Shown: positions 43,685 through 55,825 of the stretch, one piece after another
How the letters are laid out: each line of letters begins with the position of its first letter
Position numbering within the stretch: position 1 is the first letter of the stretch
Origin: Pachyseris speciosa
Lineage: Eukaryota; Cnidaria; Anthozoa; Scleractinia; Pachyseridae
Assembly (NCBI GenBank): GCA_016490735.1
Contig: JAEMWC010000080.1
Span: 488,501 to 552,500, forward strand
Length of the DNA: 64,000 nucleotides
Direction: 5' to 3'
Made by a program: the position numbers and the translations under genes
The notes under the pieces: model-generated
What the model saw: the letters and a program-made list of their open reading frames with translations, nothing else
The model's database searches: none
What the model was told of the DNA's origin: nothing

Positions 43685-46600
43685 CTACTGTTGAGATTGC
43701 TGGATGAGTTTGTTTAAGTACCACTCAGGTTTTTGCTTAATGTTTCGTATGTTTGTAGCCAATTCAGAGCACCTTTGTGGAGTGAGTACTTCAAACAGAT
43801 TAAAATCTTTGATGAAATAATGAGGGCAATCTCTCTGCACCAAACATCTCTCTAGCCTTTGTAGAAGGCCAATGAAGCGCTCACTCAAGTGATCAGAGCT
43901 CCAATCACTTGGTCGTGGATTAGCCTCACACTCGTACAGCAGCATGGTTTTAAGGTGGTATGACTTGAGAGGATGCAGGTTGAGTTCCTCTTTCAGAGCC
44001 TTGACGATGCGCAAGACCTGTTTGCGGCAAGAACTTGCTTGACCATGTCCTCCATGGAGAGCAAGGTTTTTTTCCGCTGCTGAGAAAGCAAATATCCACA
44101 GGAAGCCCTGCTCTTCCACAGGTATATTCGCTCGTTTTGGCTGCTTTGCAACAAGGTAACACCCATCTTTCCAAATGCTTTGTACAAGTTCTGCTTTGGG
44201 CCAACCTAAATGAAATGTTATCTTAGTGAGGTATATCTTTTCAGTGTTAACAATTTTCTGAACTTGTGTGCAGCCAATAATATTCACATACAACAGTGTT
44301 TGTTGTTCAATTTTACATACATACAAACTTTAGTGATCCTTAACATACGGACTCTTCTGAATCAATTACAAATACAGTTAGGAAAAATGGAAAATAATTC
44401 ACAAGAAAGGTAAATAGAAAATATATTTAAGACTAAAAATCCTAAATCAAGTAGTCTCCTTCAAAATAAATGTCCTTAATAAACATTTAAATTCCCTGAT
44501 AGGTAAAGATTGTTAAAATTATTATATATCTCCCTTACAACGCATGCTATGATTGGTCAATTCTGAGGGCCGTATTCTACAGTACGGCCCGCTTGACTTC
44601 AACTATAGTTTTCTTTTCCTCGCACCGGATTAACCTCAGAGATATAACAACTTACTGACCTCATTTTCTTGGTTCATACTGTAAGTTACGGATCCTGTTT
44701 TTTTTTTTTCATTAATTTTTGGCCCACTAAAGCGCTTGGGCCATAAACAATGGAAAAAACTCGGTCTGTAACTTACAGTAAAGACCTCAAACTTGGTTAG
44801 TAAGAGGTATGTATAATAAGAAAGCTGAAAAACCTATTCAACTGAGCCTTTCCACCCCTTATTTCCACCCCACACCTCCATCCCCTCCCAGGTAAAATGG
44901 AACAATTACTTGGTATATGAAAACATGTAGTAATAAAAGAGTATGACTGAGTGACGTTATAATTCACTACAGTGTGACACAACAATGTTCACTATTGGAT
45001 AAAAACCTGTGAATTTCCTGTAAAAAATCTGTGAATTAACCTGTGAAAAAACATGTGAAATAAGAATTTTCACATGATTTTTCATAGGTTTTGCACATGT
45101 TTTTCACAGGCTGAGAAAATTTCTGAACCTGTGAACAGGGCACTTTTCACAGGGTCTGAATGTGTGAAAAAACCTGTGAAGAAACCTGTGAATTTCAACC
45201 TGTGAAGAAACCTGTGAAAAAACCTGTGAAAATGTTTCTTAAATGTAAGGCTTTTTCACAGCTTTTTTCACAGGGTAGAAAATCCCAAGACCTGTGAACA
45301 GGGCACTTTTCACAGGGTCTTAACATGTGAAAAAACCCATGAAGAAATCCGTGAATTTTATATTGTGAAAAATCCTGTGAGAAAACCTGTGAAATGTGAG
45401 TTAATTGTAAGGCTTTTTCACAGGTTTTTTTACAGGTTCTAAATTTTGACAGATTTTGTCAAAATTTAGGCTGTGCAAAATTCACAGGTTTATTCACAGG
45501 GTACTCTCTTGTCACAGGAAATTCACAGGTTTTTATCCAATAGTGGTTGCATGTTAAGGCTGCACAGGACACTTAATCTCATTACATATCTATTTATTCA
45601 CTATTTATTTGAAGAGATGCATGAACCACACGACTGATTCCAATGATGCACAGAATTGAATATTCATGACGAGTTTTACATTCGAAATTTATTCTGAATT
45701 TATTTAACACATTGTGTTTAGCATATTGCTTATCGCATGCCAGTGATTGAACGAAGTATGAACTTCTTGCACATTTTTTCAGGGGCACCCAACGAGCCAA
45801 ATCAAGCAAAAGCTGTAGAAAGGCATTTTTAATTGCCTTGTAGTGTTTGAAGTCTGTTTAAAGCGATGTTTTCATAAGCTAGAAGAAGTTCATCTGTTCG
45901 GACTCCCTAGCTGAAATTTTAATTGCCCGAAAATGTTAGGGAACAAAATCTTCCTTTGAGAAAATGCAAGCTGAAACGTACTTTCCATGAACTTTCTAGG
46001 GAGCTATTTTCTTTCCGAAAATGCTAGCTGACGTTTTTGACTGCCAAAAACAGCAATTACGGCCTTTCCGAAAACCTTAGGGGCTATGATTCCCCAATTT
46101 CGAATCTTTTAGGCCACGTTTTAGTTACGAAAATCCGAGTGTACTCTTTAATCGACGCCGAAAGCGCAAGGCGAATTACCCTCTACCGAACAGATATCTA
46201 CCGAAACTTGTCGTTGGGTGCCCCTGTTTTTTAATACGTTAGCAGACTCATTTGATCTTCAGAGGAAAATTCTGCAATTTTGTGTCCAAGTTTTCATCAT
46301 GGATATAGAACTTCAGTAACTCGGCTCACATACCAGGGAGATAAACTTATAGCATGCTGGACTGTAATGTGACAGAAGCAAATTTCATAAACAAGATCAG
46401 ATGCTTCAAAGTCTAAGTTTCACAGTTTTACTCTGACTTATGGAAGCCAATGACTTTCAACGAGTCTTGAAAATGAGACATCTGCTTCTGTCACATCACA
46501 GAAGAGGTTATCTGTTATTAAAAACCATTTATTTTACTGCACTTCTCAATCAGAAAACTCAGACACAAACATTATTGCTTTTTGCCAGTTCTAACTTTAG

Positions 46601-48750
46601 TGGCCTTATAAATTGACAATCATAATGTAATTCTATCATCCACCAAATTTTGATGCAGTAGAATCTTCTTAACCCTCACAATTCAGAGATTTGAAGATTG
46701 AAAATGAAACACCTACTGCAAAAATTTGGCTCATGAATTTATTTCTGGGCAAGACTGTCCTGTGCAACCTTAAAGAGTGTATGCTGCTTCAGCTTTTCTA
46801 TTCACTTGCTTCCCCAAATACTTCTGGTTGCTACAACATGAATATTACAGTGGCTACAACAATACCTTTTCGAGATCTTGTCCTCCATTCCTGGGCATCT
46901 TCAGGCCACGACTTGTCCCTGATGGCCAGTACTAAGTCAACAGAATATTCTTTCTGACTTCTGTAGTTGATTATTTGCAGGGTGACTGCAGGACCTTGTG
47001 ACTTGACAGCAACTTTAAACATGCGATTGCTGCAGATAAGAATTTGTGAGGTCACAATGAAAATGTTGCCTCCAAACAAAAAAAAAGTATTTTTCCAGCC
47101 AGCTTGTTCAATTTGCTTTGATAATCAAACATACTTTCAAGACATTGCCTTTGTTGTGCCAACCTCATTATTACCATGCAGCCCTTGCGAAAATATGGCA
47201 TCATGATGTAATTCTATCATCCACCAAGACACCTGGCTTGTTCAATTTGCTTTGACAATGAAACCTACTTTCAAGACACTGCCTTTGTTATGGAACTCGT
47301 TACTACAGTTCCCAGTTGAGCGCGACACCACTTGAGTTTCCACACAAAGTTTTGACGTCAAAACTTTGATTTTTCTGATGGCAACGAGAATGTATCCAGA
47401 GAAACAAAGCAACATTCCGGCATTCATTCTAGACAAACTGTCGCATTTTTTAATTAATTTAGAGCGTAAACATGTCAAGTTTTGACAGAGCTGTCAAAAC
47501 TTGACAGTTTACGCTCTAAATTAATTAAAAAATGTGACAGTTTGTCTAGAATGAATGCCGGAATGTTGCTTTGTTTCTCTGGATACATTCTCGTTGCCAT
47601 CAGAAACGTCAAAGTTTTGACGTCAAAACTTTGTGTGGAAACTTACGTGGTGTTGCCCTCAACTGGGAAGCGTAGTATTACCAGCCCTTGCAAAAATACT
47701 CATTTCTGTGTAATACCCCTGTCTTGAAGACACCTGCTGTGGTTGGCAAAAGGCAGGCCCCATCTACCACTCAAAATTTGTTAGCCATGATAACATAGTT
47801 TTTCCCATTACATTACCATTACACTTACTAACCTTTCATATCGTAGGTAGCTTATGGCATCTCTGACCAGTCTTGCAAACACTGACTTAACCCGTGAGGC
47901 ATTCAACATTCCTCGTGAATTAACACAGTTGTCTTGCCGCCATTGAACTTCGTCCCCCCAGTCGAACATTACTCTGGTAAATCCTACAGCACATTTGGAC
48001 ACCAAAAGAATTGAACACGTCAAAAATTCATTTCTTTTAATTTATCACGCTACGTTCACATTTTATACTGAGATTGCATGGACAACCTTTGCTCGTTTTC
48101 CGTACAAAAAAGCGTCTGTAATGTTTGGCCAGTTCACTAATTTTGAGGTACTCTTTCTAGAAATGTCAATGCATTTTTGTCATCTACGGTGACAACGGAG
48201 AATTTTTTCTCCATTCCCTGACGCCATTATTTGTCAATTCTGTCTCAAGGATATGATCTCCAGAGCTGATAAACTGAGAGCTAGCACCAAAAAATTGCCA
48301 CGAACTGGTTGTACCATTTGATTCTACTGTGAATGAGACTCGGAAAACCCATTAATTTAATTTTTGCTGCTGAAGGTCTCAGTAGTGCTTCCTTGTGGCT
48401 TTCAGAAGTTAAGCTTATTACCTATCCGGGTACTCACCTATTGGTGGTTCGCTCATTCCGTCGTCTTCTCCTTCATCGTACGGATCGGCATCAAGTTCCA
48501 AATCGTCCATGACCAACATCAAATCGAACTCGTCGGGCTCACCTACTTTGGTCCTTTCATAATAGCTGCCAGTAGGAAAAATACGTATTTTGGAGAAGCG
48601 AGGATCCCTCTTCACATAATCAACAATCGTTTTCACGATCGGCTGCCAGAAATCCAAGGCTTCGGTTTTTTCCTCCTGTCTTAGCTTTACATTGCAGTTG
48701 GTAAAATGATTTAATGCCCTGTTAAGCCCTGCCAAATCCACTCTATTCAT
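43685..48750 (-). CDS. cGAS-like receptor, complete four-exon gene (cGLR-B)
   Basis: Minus-strand exons: 48750-48438, 47983-47833, 47029-46866 and 44205-43685. All introns are GT-AG and the phases fit (exon lengths 313, 151, 164 and 521; 382 residues). Exon 1 holds the nucleotidyltransferase motif GSYYERTKVGEPDEFDLMLV: Gly-Ser plus Glu-x-Asp. Exon 3 holds the third Asp (YSVDLVLAI). Exon 4 is the Mab-21 helical domain (CRKQVLRIVKALKEEL, SYHLKTMLLYECE, PHYF). The full catalytic triad is present, so cyclic-nucleotide synthesis is plausible. The zinc ribbon of vertebrate cGAS is not seen. Known cGLRs sense dsRNA or other nucleic acids and signal to STING. The exon 3-4 intron carries two MITEs and the exon 2-3 intron a long foldback. 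Its start codon is 315 bp from the end of a 6.8-kb transposon. Paralogue: 1927-2925. Confidence 0.9.
44990..45545. mobile_element. MITE built of ACCTGTGAA repeats, in cGLR-B intron
   Basis: The inverted ends CACTATTGGATAAAAACC...and complement are about 32 bp. The 3-bp GTT occurs on both sides (44987-44989, 45546-45548). The interior is packed with cctgtgaa in both orientations (more than a dozen copies), giving very high self-complementarity. Confidence 0.85.
45780..46226. mobile_element. MITE with CAGGGGCACCCAACGA ends, copy 2, in cGLR-B intron
   Basis: Reverse-oriented copy of 28761-29200 with the same ends and about the same length. It is flanked by TTTTTT on both sides, compatible with a 6-7-bp TSD but low in complexity. 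Confidence 0.8.
46227..46865. other. Intron of cGLR-B, nothing else seen
   Basis: The phrase 'taattctatcatccaccaa' near 46630 recurs at about 47205, linking this part to the duplicated block in the neighbouring intron. Confidence 0.35.
47095..47300. repeat. Imperfect local duplication in cGLR-B intron
   Basis: 'gcttgttcaatttgctttga-aat-aaac-tactttcaagaca-tgcctttgtt' occurs at about 47102-47155 and again at about 47234-47290. It lies beside the foldback that follows. Confidence 0.6.
47299..47682. repeat. About 380-bp foldback in cGLR-B intron
   Basis: The left arm (47299-47488) and right arm (47492-47682) are inverted and nearly identical; they meet at 'gttttgacagagctgtcaaaac'. Each arm holds caaagttttgacgtcaaaactttg and 'gaatgccggaatgttgctttg'. 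It lies in the intron between exons 2 and 3, so the gene's pre-mRNA would contain a hairpin of about 190 bp. Confidence 0.9.
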
Positions 48751-49064
48751 TTTCGTCGCGATGAAAGTCGACGTTTCAAAGGAAAGTGCTTAGATAAGCA
48801 AGTTTTCTTCTTCTACGTAGCCTTAATTTGTTGACTTCCGGTAATTTTCCTGGAAATCGGTAGCTTCCCTCACCTCCCGGGTGATTTCAATTATTTATTC
48901 CTTGTATAATATTCGATTGCAAATAACATGGATTGAAATGATGCCATAACAATATATAATGGTCCTTCCAGGGTTTAAATCATAAAAAAAGTGTTAACTT
49001 TTGTAAGGGGCCCAGCGAGGAGACTTTTGGGGATTGGGACGGGAAAGTAGGGGGTAGGTTGGTT
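48751..49064. promoter_or_regulatory. Upstream region of cGLR-B
   Basis: It spans the 315 bp between the cGLR-B ATG and the left end of the transposon at 49065. No TATA box is obvious. It must hold the proximal cGLR-B promoter unless a 5' non-coding exon lies inside the transposon. Confidence 0.4.
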
Positions 49065-49094
49065 TTAACCGCGGTCAAACGGTAGCGCATGCGC
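49065..49094. repeat. Left terminal inverted repeat, includes NRF1-like palindrome
   Basis: It contains ACCGCGGTCAAACG (49068-49081) and GCGCATGCGC (49085-49094). The latter is a consensus-like NRF1 palindrome, so the TIR could double as a promoter element for the gene inside or for cGLR-B outside. Confidence 0.7.
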
Positions 49095-49345
49095 AATGCA
49101 CTCGTTTCCGGTCGCCGGCCGCAGAAATTTCCCGCGCAAAAATTTAATTGAAACCAATGCAACAACCGGTGTCACGCAAAAAAATTTTCAACGATCGAGG
49201 GAAATTTGTTAAAGCTAAACGAAATACTTCAAAGCTAAGGTTCTTCTTCTCACAGTTGACAGTTGGATAAGGTTTCATCATCATTCTAGTTTACTGAATT
49301 TTTTCGAAGTTTACTAAAAAAGTTCTTCGTGTTTTAGGAGCCGAC

Positions 49346-50165
49346 ATGCGAATGGTCGTCGGCGCCATCTGTTTACTATCGTTGTTACAAAGCGTGACTA
49401 CCGGAAGCCGCTGTGTCAAGGAAGGGAAAACGAGAACAGCAAAGGACAAATGCAGTTCAGGACAGCTCCGGAAGGTCAGTAAAGTATTAGCGAGAGCAGG
49501 CGGGGTAGCCGAAGGCTCCTGGATTTGCCTCAGGCACAGAAACGCGATACTCGCCGAGGACAAACGCTGCTCCTGCCCATCTTCGTGGGGTCACAGTAAA
49601 GAACTGTCACGAACTCCCATCCCCGAGAGATTGTACTCGGTATTTGACGAGGTGGGTAGGAGCAGCGTTGATAAGTACAAACCTGGAACGAACTGGTGCA
49701 ACAAGTGTAGAAGCCTGGCAGATAAAAAATTCGTTTCACACCCCAAGTTCACTCCAAGGAAACGGAAGAGAATGGCATCAGAAAATAAGGTAAACAATTT
49801 AACTAAGTGTTCACTGGACTTTCACTGCACTTTCCTCTCTTCACAATTAATAACCAATCAACAGATGAATAAATATACAAAAATTAAATTTATTTGCTAG
49901 GAAAATGTAATTGACCGACCGGCTCCAGAGGAAGACAAAGACACTCGTCAAGTGTTACGATTACAAAAAGGTAAAGCATAGTGGAAACTTCCATGAATAC
50001 TGTCTGAACTTGGACATTCAGCAACTGGACACTTTCTTTTATTTCCCTTTATCTGCAAACTTATTATGCCCACTTTTTCCTTTTCCTTACTTAAGATAAT
50101 TATATATTACACACGGTAAAAGAAATATTCTTAATGGTGAATATGTTTATAATTAACACACATAT

Positions 50166-50249
<84 letters not shown>

Positions 50250-53200
50250 TATTTATTTTTATTTTATTTTATTTTAGAGTCTGCATTCAAAAACCTGGTA
50301 GAGAAATTTCAGAAGGCACTCAGCAGCCACTATGAAAATAATGGACAACCTTTATACAACAAAGCTGACATGAGAAAGTTCTCAGAGATTTATGCCCCTG
50401 GCCTGTTTGACATTCTTCTGAGCTCAATACTACGAGATGACTCAAGGCTTTCAAAAGACAGGAAAAACCTCCAAGAGCAAAGAACAGTTGCCCTTCTTCA
50501 CATTATTACGTATTTTAGGTATTTAGGGATGAGACAGAAAGCAATGTTAACCTTTAATGAGTTCACTGAAATATCAAACATTGTTTGTCTTCGCCTAGAT
50601 CGCAAAAGTCATGTCCCTTACAGAAAGACCTGGGTCTGTACATGCACCAGCATGGCCTCTCAAGAGCTGGCTTAAACAGTGGCCCTATCTTTGGCTTTTC
50701 AGTTGCGCCAAGATCCATTGATAGGCACAATATCAACTTACGACAGCAGTATCCCAGCTTGTTACAGCAAAAAATAAAACATGCAGTTAAGGTATAAACA
50801 CCTAGTTATTTTCCCAACACAATTCCATTTCCATAGAATAAAATACATGTAACAGAGAGAAACAGTTTTATTTTTCTTGAATACAGTCAAACCCTCTGTA
50901 GTAGAAACGGAAGACATCAATGACAGTTAGGAAATTATCAGTACCAAATTTTGAACTACAGACAATTTATTAGCAAAGTTTGACTGTTACCTACATAATA
51001 ATAATTATAAGTTTAAATTATCAACTGACTATTCAGTTCCTTTTGTTAGGAGGGTATATCTATGGTGTTCCTACTTGACGATTTTCACAACATTCACACA
51101 GTCAGGATGCCAGACAACCTGAAGTTGTCCAAAGCAACTCACATGGCTTCTGCACTCCTTGATGTTCACCTGGATATACCAGCCATTAAAAAATCCAATG
51201 CAACAAGTGTCCACAGTGTTACTAAAATCACCTACAGAGGGAGAGAGACTGATTGCAGAGGTGGTATTGTGAAACATTACCTCCAAGAAGTGTTTACTAC
51301 AGGTCTTAAGAGCCACCACAAATCATTCCTAAGTTCTCTTCCTGAGCATTGTCAACAGCTGAAGGCACAAGACATACAAAGGCAGATAAAGCAATTCAGG
51401 TGTACTATGAGTTACATGTACTTTCTCACTGCTGCGAGTGTCCATCTTTAGCTTTGTAGCTGTCTGTGTAGAAGACTCAAAAATTTCATGAAAATTTTAA
51501 GCAAAACCCTTTGATAATAGTACTAAAGGGTTTCTGGTTTCTTTCAACATATACTACAAATATTTTGCTGTAGGGAATGTAATTGGGAAAGTTCATTGTA
51601 CAAACAACAGTAAGTTGTCCTAACCAGCCTACTTAAAATGGGGTACATGTACGTCACGTTCAAACACTGCAACAGGTAATAGATAAACAATTAATAATAA
51701 ATAAGTGATGCAAGCAGTATTTAATAATGCCATTTTCTATCTAATTTCTAGAGTATACAATGGCATGGAACAGGAAGAACTTCTTACCCTGAGCACTTGC
51801 ATGTTATTAGATGAATTTGAGACATCCCTGAAACACATGGAACATTACAAAGCTGCACTAGACCACACATTCCTTTCTGCTCTTCACCTTCATGAGTTTT
51901 GCAAAACATTTATTATTCCCTTTCCTGGAGATTGGCCAACCTGGTACTACACCAAAAAAATCATTGCTCAGCTACCAGAAACCAGTTCCCAAAACCAGCC
52001 TTATTTGTTCCTTATTCCAGAACAAGGACCTTTTCATGTCTGCTTGAATATAAACGAAGATGTCATTCAAAGCCACCACACAGTTTTTTTCAAAACTTTA
52101 TAAGGAAGTTTTTGGTAGTGACTTCCCACTGAAGCCAAAACCATTTTGGACAAGCCTCATAGTTACAGGAACCTTGTGTGGATGGTTGCTAATTAGACAT
52201 AAAGTACTGGCAAAGTTTAAGTTCTGCAAAGATCTTGAGTTCTTGTATCTACTAAATTTACTTGAAGAAATTTTACCACTTGTATTTTTTCAATATGATA
52301 GCATCTTTTGCTCTGGTAATCTGGAAATGTACACAAATGTCATGATTTGCCTTGCAATTATTTTCATTATCTGGGAACGCCATCACTATGACAGATCAAC
52401 CCTATCCATGTTAAGTGACCTGTATCACCAAAAGATCAACTTTCCTACTTACTACAACTTTAAGAAAAACTGGCTCTCCATAATAACAGAAAAGAAGGTA
52501 GAAATCTGGCATTCACTGTTACGCAATCACATCTCAACACATTACAGTGCTGGTGAGATACATGACACAGCAATTTCTCTGGCTGCATCAGACACTGCAA
52601 TGGAATTTCATTCTTCTTTTGTCAGGCCATACACTAGAGGGCAATCTGAAAAAAACATGAAACTTGTTGCAGGTAATGTTTTATATCACCATGTGGTTTG
52701 TAGTTGCAAGGTCAATTCTGTTACGTAATTGCAACTTTTCAAAAATATTCATATATTTTAATTTTAACAAATCACTTAACCATTTCATTCATGTTTTTAA
52801 CATTCTAAAATGTCTTTTTGAAATACCTGACTGTATACTTAATGCACTTACATGAAGTGCCCCATGCATTAAAACATGCATTACTTTGGGTGATTGTGCA
52901 TTCGGAATGGCTGCACCTAAATAATTATTGTGGAATGCTTTGCCAGTTGAGATAAGGAATGTGAAAAATGCAGACACTTTTAAGAGACTGCTTAACAAAC
53001 AGTATTTAAGATTAGCTTTTATCTGATTAGATCATGGTATTGTAATCCTTTTTCTTTTAATTTTTTACTTCTTAATTTTTAGAATTGTAGAATATGTTCG
53101 TGTAAAGGGCATGAGATCAACCCATCATGCTAGTCTGTGCTATACGAATTGATATTATTTTATTATTATGCTACAAACCCTAATCATGTACATGTAGTTA

Positions 53201-55434
53201 AATTGCCCAAAAAGGCCTGTGGCTATAGACATGTGTTACGTTTTGTCTTGAATTGAGGAATTCATTGTAGACTTCTAAAATTATACAGGCAAAGTTGCTG
53301 AGGTACTGCTGAATATATTTCAGAAAGTTGCTGAAAATATTGGAAAGTCTAAGAAGGTAGGTTTAATGCACCTGTAAGTAAAAATACTCTGACTTCTAGT
53401 TTGCATTTAATAGGTATAAACAGTGCAATTTTGAGTCGTGAGTTGTTTAATCGACTTCTACTCATCAATACATTCAGTACATTAAATGCACATTGAAGTC
53501 AGAATTGTCAAGCAGAAAGATCCTAACAATGAATAAATACTGATTGAAGAAGCAGCTTGGGTAACATCACAATTAAATGGAATGAATAAGAGAATTAACA
53601 TTCCATTTGGCTCTGAAAACAAGAACAAGAAAAACATATTGTAATAGTAGTAGATAATGTTTTCAAATTACTCCCACTGTCTAATTTAATTAAAGCTCTG
53701 ATGGTTACTGGCTTTGTCATATAATTTCCCAGCTGATTTCAATAATGGAGATTACAGTATGACCAGTCACTGTCTCAACTTCAACTTTGACTCTATCTTC
53801 TGCTCTTCAAAATAGGCATACAATTGTTATATACATATAATTTACTGCAAACATTTTTGTTACACAGGTTACAGAAAACCTAACCAGTCAGGGTCAAAGA
53901 CAAAGACAACCAAAGTTCCATTTATATACACTTGATCAAACTGTTGATACAAAGTCTCTGCCTCTGTGTTACAAACATCTGGACAGTAACTATCAATATC
54001 CAAATCCAGACATTTTATGTGACTACAGCAACTGTGCATTAGCTCAAGACAATGATCAAGTACTAAGACTAGCTTGCTGTCACACTTTTCACCAGGAGTG
54101 CTTCCTCCTAAATAACTCTAACTGTCCAATTTGTACAAAGCCTCTGTTGAAGAAAATTACCACCCTTGCTGATGCCTTCAATGAAAGCTTACTTACTCCA
54201 ACAAAATCTTCCTCAATAAACAACACTACAGATTCTTCCAATTTAGCCTCTGAAGAACAACCTGACCAAGACATAGCACCAAACAATTCCAAACAACCGA
54301 CATTCTATGACTCAGATGAATGGGAAAAGTTTGTGGACAATGTTCTGGCAAATGTCAATGTCCCACAGCCTTCAACCTCAAGATCATCTGAACAACAGCA
54401 GCAAAGTCAACAACAACAACATCCACCATGCCACCAAACACAAAAAGCAAATCAAACAATTAATATAACATCAGCAAGCATTGCGGGTGGAAAATTTCTA
54501 TTCTTTCCACACTCCGTGTCCCAGGCTACACTTAATGGAAGAACAGGGTCAAATGCCTGCACCTTTATTGCATTGTACCTAGCAAAGGCATATCACATGA
54601 ACTTAGGGCATGTACCATCCCCAGTGCAAATTTCCCCTGTGTGGGCTGCTGTTATGATGTCCTGTATCATGAGGAGGAATGCAATGCATGACACAGTCTT
54701 TGACGGGCAATCGTGCCATTAATTTTTCTGTTGATGCTGCTGCACAGCACTTCAGACAAAGCTTGGGTCAAATTCAAACTGAAGATTCTTTTGACTTAAC
54801 ATTCACAAATGAAAATCAAGATATTCCCCAATCCTCAGCAGCATTTTACATTCAACGGTTAACTCGGGAACCTGAACTATCAGCTATGGTCATTATTAAT
54901 GCACATGTCATCGGCTTCCCCGTGGGGTCGACCCCGGGCCAACCAGGGGGATTGTAGAATCAGTCAAGCAAACTTGAGGAATTTCCCTGGGGGGTCGGGG
55001 AATCTCTCAAGACAAAGTCCCCTGGGTGAGGTGTCTCTCACCTGAAAATCCCTGGGTCATCCTTTTCAAACTTGTGAATTCTCCCACCCCCTAATCTTTG
55101 ATCGTAAAACAATGTCAAGATTTTCCCCTACCCTCGGGCAAAGAATCCCATCCATCTCCTTGCATTCCCCCACATATCTCCCTGGTAGGCCCGGGGGTCG
55201 ACCCCACGGGGAAGCCGATGACATGTGCATAACGAGATGACAATCTGTTTTGTAGCACACGGTGCAAATATTGTTATGTTAGACAGTCACTTGCACGGAA
55301 ACCACGGAGCACTTATTGCCAGTACAAAAGTAGAAAATACAGAGAATTTTCTAGTGGCAGTAAAACAACTGATAAGCCCTAACTACAACATGTGCACGCT
55401 GACATTTGTTCAATTTGCCACCAATGTAATTTGA
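49346..55434 (+). CDS. RING finger / DUF6589-like transposon protein, seven coding exons
   Basis: Exons: 49346-49789, 49901-49970, 50278-50791, 51050-51399, 51752-52672, 53289-53356 and 53868-55434, all with GT-AG borders and joining phases. Exon 1 is Cys-rich (CSCPSSWGH, GTNWCNKCRSLADKKF). Exons 4-5 carry VFLLDDFHNIHT, PKPFWTSLIVTGTL and ERHHYDRSTLSMLSDLYHQK, blocks I associate with DUF6589 proteins of cnidarians and fungi. Exon 7 has a RING finger (CDYSNC...CCHTFHQECF...CPIC), a Gln-rich linker, and a C-terminal domain with GSNACTFIALYLAK and LDSHLHGNHGALI, possibly a cysteine-protease fold. Frame breaks occur near 50590, at a T-run near 52085, and near 54700; a MITE interrupts exon 7. AATAAA follows at 55569. 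The catalytic residues of any transposase core are not assigned. Confidence 0.65.
50171..50240. repeat. (TA)n microsatellite, 35 units
   Basis: Uninterrupted TA dinucleotides in the intron between exons 2 and 3 of the transposon gene, followed by a T-run and ATTTT repeats that form the polypyrimidine tract before the exon 3 acceptor. Confidence 0.95.
52860..53180 (+). repeat. LINE 3' end fragment in the transposon gene's intron
   Basis: It encodes LLWNALPVEIRNVKNADTFK followed by RLLNKQYLRLAF, the typical end of CR1/RTE-type ORF2 proteins, with a tail of 'gatattattttattattat'. It lies between exons 5 and 6. Confidence 0.7.
54900..55229. mobile_element. 330-bp Harbinger-like MITE with TAA TSD in exon 7
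   Basis: The inverted ends TGCACATGTCATCGGCTTCC and complement extend through CCCCGTGGGGTCGACCCC. The 3-bp TAA lies on both sides (54897-54899 and 55230-55232), matching the TWA preference of PIF/Harbinger elements. Without the element and one TAA, the host frame reads straight on (isoleucine, asparagine, then EMTICFVAHG). Confidence 0.9.
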
Positions 55435-55825
55435 AAACTTAAGCTTAATTGCTGGGTAAATTAATGATATTGTGATGACAGTGATAAGTGAGTTTAATTT
55501 TTATTTCTTATTCCAAATTTAGACCTTCAATGAGATGACTTTTATGTTTTGAAAAAAGAGAAAAGATGAATAAATTTAAGGTCACGAGCAACTGAAGTAC
55601 GATTTATGCTAGAATAGTCGGGTGAGCAACCAAACAAATTAGGAGATTTTCATTATTTCTGACAAATGAAAGTACACTTATACTTACATCCCACATTACA
55701 TGTCAGTCTTCTTCCTCCTTTTCATCGAAATAAAACGGAAATTCCTTCGTTCCAGCTCGCAAGAACATGTACATTCTCTCAATGGAAGCGAATCGAACAA
55801 TAATCCATTCCTAGCTGTTTCCCGC

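Noticed and set aside
43950..44204. Alternative frames inside the last cGLR-B exon
   Set aside because: Out-of-frame by-products. The Mab-21 frame is supported by splice phase and paralogue conservation.
44990..45545. CRISPR-like array because of regularly recurring short words
   Set aside because: The words occur in both orientations with irregular spacing and are bounded by TIRs; the genome is eukaryotic.
47242..47727. Two open frames of about 80 codons, one on each strand, nearly identical in sequence
   Set aside because: They are the two arms of the foldback read in opposite directions.
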